Shown here: positions 41,790-50,157 of the stretch, one piece after another
How the letters are laid out: each line of letters opens with the position of its first letter
Position numbering within the stretch: position 1 is the stretch's first letter
Source: UBA6120 sp964495145
GTDB taxonomy: Bacteria; Bacillota_I; Bacilli_A; RFN20; CAG-826
Direction of reading: 5' to 3'
Assembly (NCBI GenBank): GCA_964495145.1
Contig: CAZBUP010000001.1
Location: 1-64,000, forward strand
Length of the DNA: 64,000 nucleotides
Translations under genes and position numbers: made by a program
Notes under the pieces: generated by a model
Told to the model about the DNA's origin: nothing
Seen by the model: the letters and a program-made list of their open reading frames with translations, nothing else
Databases searched by the model: none

Positions 41790-41989
41790 TGCTTAAACTC
41801 AAAGAAATTCGGGAAATGAACGCGACCGAATTGAAACAAAAAGCCTACAGCCTCAAAGAAGAGCTCTTCAATCTGCGGCGCAAACAAGCCGTCGGCCAAC
41901 TTGAAAAAGGGGCCACCATCACCACCATCAGAAAAGACATCGCGCGCATTTACACGGTCATTCGCGAGCGCGAGCTCGGGATTAAATAA
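41789..41989 (+). CDS. rpmC: 50S ribosomal protein L29
   Basis: Short helical protein near the tunnel exit. The 66 residues follow the family pattern: EIREMNATELKQKAYSLKEE, FNLRRKQAVGQLE, IRKDIARIYTVIRERE. Confidence 0.95.
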   Translation: MLKLKEIREMNATELKQKAYSLKEELFNLRRKQAVGQLEKGATITTIRKDIARIYTVIRERELGIK

Positions 41990-42000
41990 GGAGGAACGCA

Positions 42001-42288
42001 ATGATGGAAAACAGAACATCACGTCGTAGTTTCACCGGCATCGTCGTTTCCGACAAAGCGGACAAGACGATCGTCGTGCGCGTGGAAACCTACCGCAAGC
42101 ATCCCAAATATGCCAAACGGGTGCTCTATACCAAGAAGTTCGTCGCCCACGACGAGACCAACAGCGCCCACGAAGGCGACCTCGTCGAAATCATGGAGAC
42201 GCGTCCTTTAAGCGCCACCAAGCGCTACCGCTTGATCCAAATCCTGGCCAAAGGCGAAACCCACGTCGAAGTCAAGGAGGTCGAGTAA
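42001..42288 (+). CDS. rpsQ: 30S ribosomal protein S17
   Basis: OB-fold protein binding the 16S 5' domain. The 95 residues contain FTGIVVSDKADKTIVVRVET, HPKYAKRV and GDLVEIMETRPLSATKRY. AGGAGG precedes ATG 42001; ATG 42004 is an alternative. Confidence 0.96.
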   Translation: MMENRTSRRSFTGIVVSDKADKTIVVRVETYRKHPKYAKRVLYTKKFVAHDETNSAHEGDLVEIMETRPLSATKRYRLIQILAKGETHVEVKEVE

Positions 42289-42290
42289 TC

Positions 42291-42665
42291 ATGGTCCAAG
42301 TCGAAACCAATCTAGTCGTGGCCGATAACTCCGGGGCGCGGAAAGTCCGCATCTTCCGGTTGTACGGCGGATCGTACCGCTCGACTTCGACTGTCGGCGA
42401 CATCGTCTTGTGCGCCGTCAAAGACGCCATTCCCAATGGCAAAATCAAAAAAGGCGAAATTGTCAAAGGCATCATCGTCCGGACCAAGAAAGCCGTGGCT
42501 CGGGCCGACGGTTCTACCGTCAGCTTCGACGACAATGCCGTCGTGCTCATCAACGACGATGGTTCACCGCGCGGAACGCGCGTTTTCGGACCGGTGGCCC
42601 GCGAGTTGCGCGACAAAGGCGAAGGCGCGATGAAAATCATCTCGCTGGCGCCCGAGGTCCTGTAG
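42291..42665 (+). CDS. rplN: 50S ribosomal protein L14
   Basis: Forms an inter-subunit bridge. The 124 residues include NLVVADNSGARKVRIFRLY and the C-terminal GTRVFGPVARELRD, with EVL at the end. It begins 2 bases after rpsQ. Confidence 0.97.
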   Translation: MVQVETNLVVADNSGARKVRIFRLYGGSYRSTSTVGDIVLCAVKDAIPNGKIKKGEIVKGIIVRTKKAVARADGSTVSFDDNAVVLINDDGSPRGTRVFGPVARELRDKGEGAMKIISLAPEVL

Positions 42666-42675
42666 GAGGCAACCC

Positions 42676-42984
42676 ATGAAAATCAAAAAAGGTGACAAAG
42701 TCATCGTCATCGCCGGCGCCGACAAAGGCAAGACCGGCCTCGTCCAAAAAGTCTACGCGAAATTGAATCGCGTCGTCGTCGAGGGCGTCAACACCCACAA
42801 GAAACACCGCAAGCCCAAGCAAAACAATCCCGAGGGCAGCATCGTCGAGATCTATGCCCCGATCGACGCCAGCAACGTCGCCCTGGTCGATCCGAAGACG
42901 AAAAAGGCCACCCGCGTCGCCATCAAGGTCATCAAGGACAAAAAAGTCCGGGTCACCAAGGCCAGCGGCAGCCAATTGGATTAA
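42676..42984 (+). CDS. rplX: 50S ribosomal protein L24
   Basis: Early assembly initiator with a KOW motif (KKGDKVIVIAGADKGKTGLV). The 102 residues continue with NRVVVEGVNTHKKHRKP and GSIVEIYAPIDASNVALVDP as expected. Confidence 0.96.
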   Translation: MKIKKGDKVIVIAGADKGKTGLVQKVYAKLNRVVVEGVNTHKKHRKPKQNNPEGSIVEIYAPIDASNVALVDPKTKKATRVAIKVIKDKKVRVTKASGSQLD

Positions 42985-42993
42985 GGAGGACCT

Positions 42994-43626
42994 ATGGCAA
43001 CAGAAACTAAAAAACCGGCCGCCAACGCAAAAGGCGCCGCTAACAAGGAAACGGCGAAAGCCGCCAAAGTCGTGGTTGAAAAGATCGCGGCCCGCCTGCA
43101 TGACAAATATCGCCAAACCGTCGTTCCCGCTATGATGAAGAAATTCGAATACAAGTCGGTCATGCAAGTGCCGGCCCTTCATAAGATCGTCATCAACATC
43201 GGCGTCGGCGACGCCATCACCAATGCCAAGCTACTCGAAGACTCGGTCCGCGAACTGAGCGAAATCACCGGCCAGAAACCGGTCATCACCAAAGCAAAGA
43301 CTTCCATCGCCAACTTCAAATTGCGCGAAGGCCAAGCCATCGGCTGCAAGGTGACCTTGCGCGGCCAGCGGATGTACCACTTCTTCGATAAGCTGGTCTC
43401 GATCGCCTTGCCGCGCGTCCGCGACTTCCGCGGCGTCAACAAGAATGCCTTCGACGGCCGGGGTAACTTCACCCTTGGCGTTAAAGAACAGTTGATCTTC
43501 CCGGAAATCAACTTCGACAAGGTCAACAAAATCCGCGGCATGGACATCATCATCGTGACCACCGCGAACAGCGATGCCGAAGCGTTCGCCCTGCTGAGCG
43601 AACTCGGCATGCCATTCCAAAAATAG
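42994..43626 (+). CDS. rplE: 50S ribosomal protein L5, N-terminally extended
   Basis: Central-protuberance protein binding 5S rRNA and P-site tRNA. The core is canonical (KIVINIGVGDA, TGQKPVITKAKTSIANFKLR, GVNKNAFDGRGNFTLGVKEQ). A Lys/Ala-rich extension of about 30 residues (MATETKKPAANAKGAANKET...) precedes the usual RLHDKYRQ start; with it the protein is 210 residues against about 180. GGAGG sits directly before the first ATG, supporting the long form. Confidence 0.95.
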   Translation: MATETKKPAANAKGAANKETAKAAKVVVEKIAARLHDKYRQTVVPAMMKKFEYKSVMQVPALHKIVINIGVGDAITNAKLLEDSVRELSEITGQKPVITKAKTSIANFKLREGQAIGCKVTLRGQRMYHFFDKLVSIALPRVRDFRGVNKNAFDGRGNFTLGVKEQLIFPEINFDKVNKIRGMDIIIVTTANSDAEAFALLSELGMPFQK

Positions 43627-43636
43627 GAGGAGCACC

Positions 43637-43822
43637 ATGGCAAAGACATCAATCAAAGTCCGGTGCGCCCGGAAACAAAAATTCCCGGTGCGCGCTTATA
43701 CGCGCTGCGAACGCTGTGGCCGTCCCCACTCCGTCTATAGCAAATTCAAACTGTGCCGCATTTGTCTCCGCGAACTGGCCTACAAAGGCGAGATTCCCGG
43801 GATGAAGAAGGCCAGCTGGTAG
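43637..43822 (+). CDS. rpsN: 30S ribosomal protein S14, zinc-binding type
   Basis: 61 residues with two CxxC pairs (CERC and CRIC), the zinc-containing C+ form (RpsZ type) found in most Firmicutes and Mollicutes, rather than the long zinc-free form. The middle HSVYSKFKL and end PGMKKASW are normal. Confidence 0.97.
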   Translation: MAKTSIKVRCARKQKFPVRAYTRCERCGRPHSVYSKFKLCRICLRELAYKGEIPGMKKASW

Positions 43823-43832
43823 GAGGTTACTT

Positions 43833-44228
43833 ATGGTCATGACTGATCCGATTGCCGATATGCTGACCCGTATCCGCAACGCCAATACGATGCGTAACGC
43901 CACTGTCGTTATGCCCGCCAACACTTTAAAAGTCCGCATCGCCAAAATCTTGAAAGACGAAGGTTTCATCGTGGATTTTTCCGTGTCCGGCGATACCAAA
44001 AAGCAACTTTCGATCGCGCTTAAATACGCCGAAGGCAACATCCGCGTCATCAACGGGCTCAAGCGCATCAGCAAACCCGGCCTTCGCGTCACCGCGAGCG
44101 CCGACAAGCTTCCCCGCGTCTTAAAGGGACTCGGCGTCGCCATCATCTCCACGTCGCAAGGTCTTATGACCGATCGCCAGGCGCGCACGCTCGGCGTCGG
44201 GGGCGAAGTCCTGGCGTACGTGTGGTAG
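43833..44228 (+). CDS. rpsH: 30S ribosomal protein S8
   Basis: Platform-assembly protein and the spc-operon repressor in E. coli. The 131 residues begin MVMTDPIADMLTRIRN; AGGAGG lies 6 bases before ATG 43833, so the first Met is taken. The C-terminal ISTSQGLMTDRQART and GGEVLAYVW are standard. Confidence 0.97.
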   Translation: MVMTDPIADMLTRIRNANTMRNATVVMPANTLKVRIAKILKDEGFIVDFSVSGDTKKQLSIALKYAEGNIRVINGLKRISKPGLRVTASADKLPRVLKGLGVAIISTSQGLMTDRQARTLGVGGEVLAYVW

Positions 44229-44237
44229 GAGGGGCTT

Positions 44238-44783
44238 ATGTCACGAATCGGAAATAAAGCCTTAGCCTTACCCCAAGGCGTCGCCATCCATGTCAACGGC
44301 CGCATGGTCGAAGTCAAAGGCCCGAAAGGCGCCTTATCGATCCCGCTACCGGAAGGCATCGACATCCAAGCCGAGGCCGCCCAAGCGACCTTGACGCGTC
44401 CCGACGACAGCAAATACTACAAGCAAAACCACGGGACGACCCGCGCATTGATCCACAACGCCATCGTCGGCGTTTCCCAAGGATACGAGAAGCGTTTGGA
44501 AATCGTCGGCATCGGCTATAAAGCCGCCATCGACCCCGACGGCAGTCTACGGCTGAACATCGGCTATTCCCATCAAGTGGTCATCACCCCGCGTCCCGGC
44601 GTCAAAATCACGACGCCCGATCCCACCCGCGTCTTCGTGACCGGCATCGACCGCCAAGCCGTCGGCGAAACGGCCGCCAACATCCGAGCAGTCCGCGAAC
44701 CCGAACCTTACCAAGGCAAGGGCATCAAATATGCCGGCGAACACATCATTCGCAAAGAAGGCAAACGGGCCGGTAAGAAGTAA
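44238..44783 (+). CDS. rplF: 50S ribosomal protein L6
   Basis: Protein near the factor-binding site. The 181 residues have SRIGNKALALPQGV, KGPKGALSIPLP, the second domain with VGIGYKA and the C-terminal GIKYAGEHIIRKEGKRAGKK. All as expected. Confidence 0.97.
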   Translation: MSRIGNKALALPQGVAIHVNGRMVEVKGPKGALSIPLPEGIDIQAEAAQATLTRPDDSKYYKQNHGTTRALIHNAIVGVSQGYEKRLEIVGIGYKAAIDPDGSLRLNIGYSHQVVITPRPGVKITTPDPTRVFVTGIDRQAVGETAANIRAVREPEPYQGKGIKYAGEHIIRKEGKRAGKK

Positions 44784-44796
44784 GAGAGGATAACAC

Positions 44797-45153
44797 ATGA
44801 TCAAAATCATCGATAAAAACACGATCCGGTTACGGCGTCACGTCCGCATCCGGGCCAAAATCAGCGGCACCAACGAGTGCCCGCGTCTCTCAGTCTACCG
44901 TTCCAACGCCAACATCGCCGCCCAATTGATCGACGACGTCAAAGGCGTCACCTTGGCCGCTTCCAGTTCCCAAGCCCTTAAGCTTGATAACGGCGGAAAC
45001 GCCGCCGCGGCCGCCAAAGTCGGTGCCGATCTAGCCGAAAAGGCGCTGGCCAAAGGCTATAGCGCCATTGTGTTCGACCGCAGCGGTTATCTGTACCACG
45101 GGCGCGTCAAAGCCCTAGCCGAAGCTGCCCGCGCAGCCGGCCTTAAGTTCTAG
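44797..45153 (+). CDS. rplR: 50S ribosomal protein L18
   Basis: 5S rRNA-binding protein. The 118 residues show RLRRHVRIRAKISGTNECPR LSVYRSN, and the C-terminal FDRSGYLYHGRVKALAEAAR AAGLKF. An AGAGGA site precedes the ATG. Confidence 0.96.
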   Translation: MIKIIDKNTIRLRRHVRIRAKISGTNECPRLSVYRSNANIAAQLIDDVKGVTLAASSSQALKLDNGGNAAAAAKVGADLAEKALAKGYSAIVFDRSGYLYHGRVKALAEAARAAGLKF

Positions 45154-45164
45154 GAGGAGCCCCT

Positions 45165-45752
45165 ATGGTAGAAAACAATGAAGTAGTCGTCCCGCAAAAA
45201 ACCGAAACCCCGGCTGAAAACAAAGGCCCGCGCCGTTTTGATCGCGACCGGAGACCCCGCAACGATCGGCGTCCGCGTCGGGAAACGGCTCCCAAGGAAT
45301 ACGAAGAGCGGACCGTGGCCATCAACCGGGTTACCAAAGTCGTCAAGGGCGGCAAGCACATGCGGTTCACCGCGCTGACCGTCATCGGAAACGGCAAAGG
45401 CACTTATGGGTTCGGAACCGGCAAAGCCGGCGAAGTCCCCGATGCCATCAAGAAAGCCTTGGAAGAGGCCAAAAAAGCCACTTTCAAAGTCGATTTGGTC
45501 AAAGCCGACACCATCGCCCACGAAATCATCGGCCAATACGGCGCTTGCAGCGTCTTCCTGAAACCGGCCCCGGCCGGTACCGGCATCATCGCCGGCGGTC
45601 CCGTGCGGGCCGTCTTGGAATTGGCCGGACTCAAAAACGTCTATTCGAAAGTCTACGGCAGCCGCGCTCCGATCAACATCATCCGGGCGACCCATGCCGG
45701 GCTTCAAAGCTTGAAGACCTACGAGACATTCAAAGCCCTCCGCGGCAAATAG
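45165..45752 (+). CDS. rpsE: 30S ribosomal protein S5, with Arg-rich N-terminal extension
   Basis: Decoding-accuracy protein. The core contains INRVTKVVKGGKHMRFTAL, VVIGNGKGTYGFGTGKAGEV-like turns and PAPAGTGIIAGGPVRAVLE. About 45 residues precede the core, acidic at first and then very Arg-rich (RRFDRDRRPRNDRRPRRE); standard S5 starts nearer the core. GGAGG before ATG 45165 supports the long form. No rpmD follows: only 15 bases separate it from rplO. Confidence 0.96.
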   Translation: MVENNEVVVPQKTETPAENKGPRRFDRDRRPRNDRRPRRETAPKEYEERTVAINRVTKVVKGGKHMRFTALTVIGNGKGTYGFGTGKAGEVPDAIKKALEEAKKATFKVDLVKADTIAHEIIGQYGACSVFLKPAPAGTGIIAGGPVRAVLELAGLKNVYSKVYGSRAPINIIRATHAGLQSLKTYETFKALRGK

Positions 45753-45767
45753 AAGGAGGATACGTTT

Positions 45768-46208
45768 ATGGAATTACACAATCTGAAACCACAACCGGGA
45801 TCCCGCCAAGACGCGTTCCGCAAGGGCCGCGGCATTGGATCGGGCAACGGCAAAACGGCCGGAAAAGGCCATAAAGGGCAAAATGCCCGGACCGGCGGCG
45901 GCGTCCGTCCCGGATTCGAAGGCGGCCAAAACCCGATTTACCGGCGCTTGCCGAAACGCGGATTCCGCAACTTCAAGAGCACGGTCTATGACGTCGTCAA
46001 CGTCGAAGCGCTCGAACGCTTCGAAGACGGGACCGAAGTCAATCCGACCATGTTGGTCGAAGCCGGTTTGGTCCGCGCCGATTATGAACTTGTCAAAGTG
46101 CTCGGTAACGGCAAATTGACCAAAAAACTGACCGTCTACGCCCACAAATTCTCCAAGACCGCGGAAACGGCCATCGCCGACGCCGGCGGTCGTGTCGAGG
46201 TCATTTAA
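45768..46208 (+). CDS. rplO: 50S ribosomal protein L15
   Basis: Late-assembly protein. The 146 residues begin MELHNLKPQPGSRQDAFRKG and contain RGIGSGNGKTAGKGHKGQNA and GFEGGQNPIYRRLPKRGF. Position directly after rpsE shows the loss of L30. Confidence 0.97.
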   Translation: MELHNLKPQPGSRQDAFRKGRGIGSGNGKTAGKGHKGQNARTGGGVRPGFEGGQNPIYRRLPKRGFRNFKSTVYDVVNVEALERFEDGTEVNPTMLVEAGLVRADYELVKVLGNGKLTKKLTVYAHKFSKTAETAIADAGGRVEVI

Positions 46209-46210
46209 TC

Positions 46211-47560
46211 ATGAAAAAGATCGTTGATATCTTCAAGAACAAAGAAATCGTCAACCGCATATTCTTCACGGTCATCATTTTATTTGTCTTCCGCATCGGA
46301 GCGGCGATTACCGTCCCCGGTGTCACGGTCAAGGATCTCGATCTGAATGATAATAGCGCCCTCGCGCTCATGAACTTACTCGGCGGCGGAGCCTTGCAAA
46401 GCTTCTCGGTCTTCGCCCTCGGCGTCTCGCCCTACATCACGGCGAGCATTATTACGCAACTGTTGGCGACCGACGTCTTGCCGGCTTTGACCGAATTGAA
46501 CAAACAAGGCCAATACGGCCGCAAGAAAAAAGAGATGACCACCCGTTATCTCACCCTGCTTTTAGGGTCGGTCCAAGCTTACGGCATCGTTAAAACGATG
46601 GAGACGACCAGTTACATCTCGATTACCGACACCTCGTTCTGGAACTACGCCTACATCGTGACCATCCTCGTGGCCGGGGCCATGCTCGTCATGTGGCTCG
46701 GTGACCAAATCTCGGTCAAAGGGCTCGGAAACGGCATTTCGGTCATCATTTTCGCCGGTATCGTCCGCAGTTTGCCGCTGCAAATCCAAGGCGCCTATAA
46801 CAATTGGGTGGCCATGTCGGTCGGCCTCGATACCCCGGTCTTCCTCAAAGGCATCTTCCAATTCTCGGTTTACATACTCTCGTTCTTGCTGATTATCGCC
46901 TTCGTGACCTTCATCGAGCAAAGCAAACGCAAGATCCCGGTCCAACACGCCAGCAAAAGCGGGGCCGGGCAAAAATACAGCCAGGCCAGCTTCCTGCCGA
47001 TCAAAATCAATTCAGCGGGCGTGATTCCGGTCATCTTCGCCAGTTCGATCATGATGGCCCCAAGCGTCATCATCAGTTTCATCAGCGGCGCCGACACCAG
47101 CGCCGAATGGCTTAAAGTATTCTCAAGCAGCGAGCTGGTGACCATGCCCTGGTTCAACGACGCCACCTGGAAATTCCCTTGGGGTTTGATCATCTACTTA
47201 GTTTTGACCGTCCTGTTTACCTTCTTCTATTCCAACTTGCAGATCAACCCGCCCCAATTGGCCGAAAACTTTCAAAAGAACGGTTCTTATATCCCGGGCA
47301 TCCGTCCCGGCAATGAAACCGAACGCTATGTCAAGAAAGTCGTCAATCGGGTCACGGTCATCGGCGCGACCGCTCTGGCGTTCATCGCCGCTTTGCCAAT
47401 CGTCCTCGTTCTCCTGGAAATCGTCCCCGATCAATCGCTCGCTTTCGGCGGCACCGGCCTCATCATCGTCGTCGGCGTAGCCATCGAAATCAACAGCCAG
47501 ATCGATGGGCTTTTAGCCGGCAAGAGCTTTGACGAAGTGACGCAGGGAGGCGGTTCCTGA
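46211..47560 (+). CDS. secY: Preprotein translocase subunit SecY
   Basis: The channel of the Sec translocase, with about ten membrane helices in 449 residues. Seen: FRIGAAITVPGV at helix 1, the plug/helix-2 region NLLGGGALQSFSVFALGVSPYITASI, FIEQSKRKIPVQHASK in the cytoplasmic loop and NGSYIPGIRPGNETERYV, the ribosome/SecA-contact loop C5. The C-terminus ends in a Gly/Ser stretch. TGA overlaps the adk ATG. Confidence 0.97.
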   Translation: MKKIVDIFKNKEIVNRIFFTVIILFVFRIGAAITVPGVTVKDLDLNDNSALALMNLLGGGALQSFSVFALGVSPYITASIITQLLATDVLPALTELNKQGQYGRKKKEMTTRYLTLLLGSVQAYGIVKTMETTSYISITDTSFWNYAYIVTILVAGAMLVMWLGDQISVKGLGNGISVIIFAGIVRSLPLQIQGAYNNWVAMSVGLDTPVFLKGIFQFSVYILSFLLIIAFVTFIEQSKRKIPVQHASKSGAGQKYSQASFLPIKINSAGVIPVIFASSIMMAPSVIISFISGADTSAEWLKVFSSSELVTMPWFNDATWKFPWGLIIYLVLTVLFTFFYSNLQINPPQLAENFQKNGSYIPGIRPGNETERYVKKVVNRVTVIGATALAFIAALPIVLVLLEIVPDQSLAFGGTGLIIVVGVAIEINSQIDGLLAGKSFDEVTQGGGS

Positions 47561-48219
47561 TGCTGAACATCATCTTGATGGGACCACCGGGAGCCGGTAA
47601 GGGCACCCAAGCCAAAAAGATCATCGCCGCCTATGACATCCCCCACATTTCCACCGGGGACATGTTCCGGGAAGCGATCAAGGCCGGCACCCCCCTCGGC
47701 CGTCTTGCGGCCACCTACATCAATAAAGGGGACCTAGTTCCCGACGAGGTGACGATTGGTCTCGTCAAAGAACGCTTAGGGCAAAGGGATTGCCAACGGG
47801 GTTATCTCCTCGACGGCTTCCCGCGGACGCTTCCGCAAGCCCAAGCCCTCGACGGGCTGGCCAAGGAAATCGGCCGACCGGTCAATGCGGTCATCGATTT
47901 CACGGCCACGCGCCCGGAATTGATTCGGCGCATCACCGGACGGCGCGTCTGCTCGGTATGCGGGGCTCCCTACCACGTCGACACCATGAAGCCGAAAGTC
48001 GAAGGCGTCTGCGATGCCTGCGGCGGACCCTTGATGCAGCGCAAAGACGACAATCTCGAGGCGCTGACGGTCCGGCTCGACCACTACGAAGTGTCGACCA
48101 AGCCCTTGATTGCCTTTTACGAAAAGCAGGGGCTCTTGAAGCGGGTCGACGGGCTGATGGCCTCCGACCAACTCTTCGAGACGATGAAAAAGATCTTTGC
48201 CGAGGTGGAAGCGGCGTGA
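47560..48219 (+). CDS. adk: Adenylate kinase, zinc-LID type
   Basis: Interconverts AMP, ADP and ATP. The 219 residues have the P-loop GPPGAGKGTQ (8-17), STGDMFREA and LDGFPRT in the AMP site, and a LID with four Cys (CSVC...CDAC) forming a structural zinc site, typical of Gram-positive enzymes. Its TGA overlaps the map GTG. Confidence 0.97.
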   Translation: MLNIILMGPPGAGKGTQAKKIIAAYDIPHISTGDMFREAIKAGTPLGRLAATYINKGDLVPDEVTIGLVKERLGQRDCQRGYLLDGFPRTLPQAQALDGLAKEIGRPVNAVIDFTATRPELIRRITGRRVCSVCGAPYHVDTMKPKVEGVCDACGGPLMQRKDDNLEALTVRLDHYEVSTKPLIAFYEKQGLLKRVDGLMASDQLFETMKKIFAEVEAA

Positions 48220-48962
48220 TCATCGTCAAATCGCCGCGGGAAATCGACCTGATGCGAAGCGCCGGGGCCATCGTGGCCGAAGTGCTGGACGCCGTCGGCG
48301 AACAATGCCGCGTCGGCGCGACCACCAAAGAATTGGACGAACTGGCCGAACGCATCATCCGCGAACGAGGAGCGACGCCTTCCTTCAAAGGCTATGGCGG
48401 CTTTCCAAGCGCCATCTGCGCCTCGGTCAACGACACCTTGATTCACGGCATCCCGTCGGGTTACCGGCTCAAGGAAGGCGATCTCGTCAAAATCGACGTC
48501 GGCGCCAACTACAAAGGCTATCACGGCGACGCCGCGAGGACCTTCATCGTCGGACTCGGCAGCGCCCTGGCCCGTCGGCTGGCCCAAGTCACCAAAGAGA
48601 GTTTCTTCGAAGCTCTCAAAATCGTGCGGCCCGGCGTCCATCTATCGGACATCGGCCATACGATCCAAGCCTATGTCGAAAGCCGCGGCTTCTCGTTGCC
48701 GCGCGACTACACCGGACACGGCGTCGGACGCGATCTTCATGAAGATCCCCCGATTCCCAACTTCGGTCCGGCCCATCAAGGGCCGCTATTACGCCCCGGA
48801 ATGACCCTGGCCATCGAGCCGATGGTCAACGCCGGACGCCACGAGACGAAAGTGCTCGCCGACGGCTGGACCGTCAAAACGATCGACGGCAAGTTGTGCG
48901 CACACTACGAAAATACGATCGTCGTCACCGAGTCGGGATATGAAATCCTGACCCTACGATGA
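48216..48962 (+). CDS. map: Methionine aminopeptidase type I
   Basis: Removes the initiator Met. Translation from GTG 48216 gives 248 residues starting IIVKSPREIDLMR. The five metal ligands are present: Asp in KIDVGANYKG, Asp in GYHGDAARTF, His in TGHGVGRDLHE, Glu in AIEPMVNAG and Glu in YENTIVVTE. The GTG overlaps the adk stop (GTGA). Confidence 0.95.
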   Translation: MIIVKSPREIDLMRSAGAIVAEVLDAVGEQCRVGATTKELDELAERIIRERGATPSFKGYGGFPSAICASVNDTLIHGIPSGYRLKEGDLVKIDVGANYKGYHGDAARTFIVGLGSALARRLAQVTKESFFEALKIVRPGVHLSDIGHTIQAYVESRGFSLPRDYTGHGVGRDLHEDPPIPNFGPAHQGPLLRPGMTLAIEPMVNAGRHETKVLADGWTVKTIDGKLCAHYENTIVVTESGYEILTLR

Positions 48963-48974
48963 AGGAGGAGTATT

Positions 48975-49193
48975 ATGGCAAAGACAGACGTAATTGAAAT
49001 GGAGGCGACCGTGGTCGAAACGCTCCCGAACACCATGTTCCGGGTCCGCCTTGAAAACGGTCACGTAATTCTGGCCCACGTTTCTGGTAAAATCCGCATG
49101 CACTACATCCGCATTTTACCAGGTGATCGAGTTACGGTTCAAATCTCCCCCTACGACTTAACACGGGGCCGCATCACATTCAGGTATAAGTAA
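48975..49193 (+). CDS. infA: Translation initiation factor IF-1
   Basis: A 72-residue OB-fold factor that binds the A site during initiation. It reads KTDVIEMEATVVETLPN, FRVRLENGHVILAHVSGKIR and GDRVTVQISPYDLTRGRI, all classical. AAGGAGG lies upstream. Confidence 0.97.
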   Translation: MAKTDVIEMEATVVETLPNTMFRVRLENGHVILAHVSGKIRMHYIRILPGDRVTVQISPYDLTRGRITFRYK

Positions 49194-49215
49194 TACCGAA
49201 GGAGCAGAACAACAC

Positions 49216-49329
49216 ATGAAAGTAAGAACATCAGTCAAACCCATCTGCGACAAGTGCAAGGTTATCCGCCGCAAAGGCGTCGTCACCGTCATCTGTGACA
49301 ACCCGAAGCACAAGCAAAGACAAGGTTAA
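49216..49329 (+). CDS. rpmJ: 50S ribosomal protein L36
   Basis: 37 residues starting MKVRTSVKPICDKCKVIRRK, with the zinc ligands Cys, Cys, Cys and His (CDKC ... VICDNPKHKQRQG). GAAGGAG lies about 11 bases upstream of ATG 49216. It is in its normal place between infA and rpsM. Confidence 0.96.
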   Translation: MKVRTSVKPICDKCKVIRRKGVVTVICDNPKHKQRQG

Positions 49330-49347
49330 AAAAGGAGTACCACAACT

Positions 49348-49725
49348 ATGGCACGTATCGTCGGAGTCGACATCCCCAATGAAAAACGCGTCGTGATTGC
49401 CCTGACCTACATTTTTGGCATCGGGCTCTCGACCGCCGAGAAGATTTTAAAAGACGCTGAAGTCAGCGAAGACATCCGCGTTAAGAACCTCACGGATGAG
49501 CAATTATTGGCCATTCGCAACCAAGTCGCCAAATACAAACTCGAAGGCGATTTACGTCGTGAAGTCGCCCTCAACATCAAACGGCTCCAGGAAATCGGAT
49601 GCTATCGCGGCATCCGGCACCGCAAGGGCCTGCCCGTCCGCGGCCAACGGACCCGGACCAACGCCCGGACCCGCAAAGGCCCACGCAAAACCATCGCCAA
49701 CAAGAAGATGGCGACGCAAGGTTAA
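49348..49725 (+). CDS. rpsM: 30S ribosomal protein S13
   Basis: Head protein touching P-site tRNA and the L5 bridge. The 125 residues include RIVGVDIPNEKRVVIALTYI, the RGIRHRKGLPVRGQRTRTNA motif and the basic tail RKGPRKTIANKK. Confidence 0.97.
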   Translation: MARIVGVDIPNEKRVVIALTYIFGIGLSTAEKILKDAEVSEDIRVKNLTDEQLLAIRNQVAKYKLEGDLRREVALNIKRLQEIGCYRGIRHRKGLPVRGQRTRTNARTRKGPRKTIANKKMATQG

Positions 49726-49743
49726 TGAAAGGAGTCGCACCTC

Positions 49744-50136
49744 ATGGCTACCAAAACTACCACTACGCGTAAGAAGAAAATCAAACGCACGTTTACAAAA
49801 GGCACGGCCCACATCCACGCCACTTTCAACAACACGATCGTGACCATCACCGATGACGACGGCAATGCCATCGCCTGGAGCACCCCGGGAGCCCTCGGAT
49901 ACAAAGGCGCCCGCAAATCGACGCCTTTCGCCGCCGGCATGGCGGCCGAAGCCTGCGCCAAAGCCGCGATTGACCAAGGCATCAAAACCGTTGACGTCAA
50001 CGTCAAGGGGCCGGGACCCGGCCGCGAAGCCGCCGTCCGCAGTTTACAAGCCGCCGGTCTCACCATTAATATGATTACGGATACGACGCCCATCCCTCAC
50101 AATGGCTGCCGCCCGCCCAAGAAGCCTCGTGGTTAA
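49744..50136 (+). CDS. rpsK: 30S ribosomal protein S11
   Basis: Platform protein near the Shine-Dalgarno helix. The 130 residues have AHIHATFNNTIVTITDDDGN, GALGYKGARKSTPFAA and the C-terminal DTTPIPHNGCRPPKKPRG. Confidence 0.97.
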   Translation: MATKTTTTRKKKIKRTFTKGTAHIHATFNNTIVTITDDDGNAIAWSTPGALGYKGARKSTPFAAGMAAEACAKAAIDQGIKTVDVNVKGPGPGREAAVRSLQAAGLTINMITDTTPIPHNGCRPPKKPRG

Positions 50137-50157
50137 GGCGATAGGAGGAAACGAACT

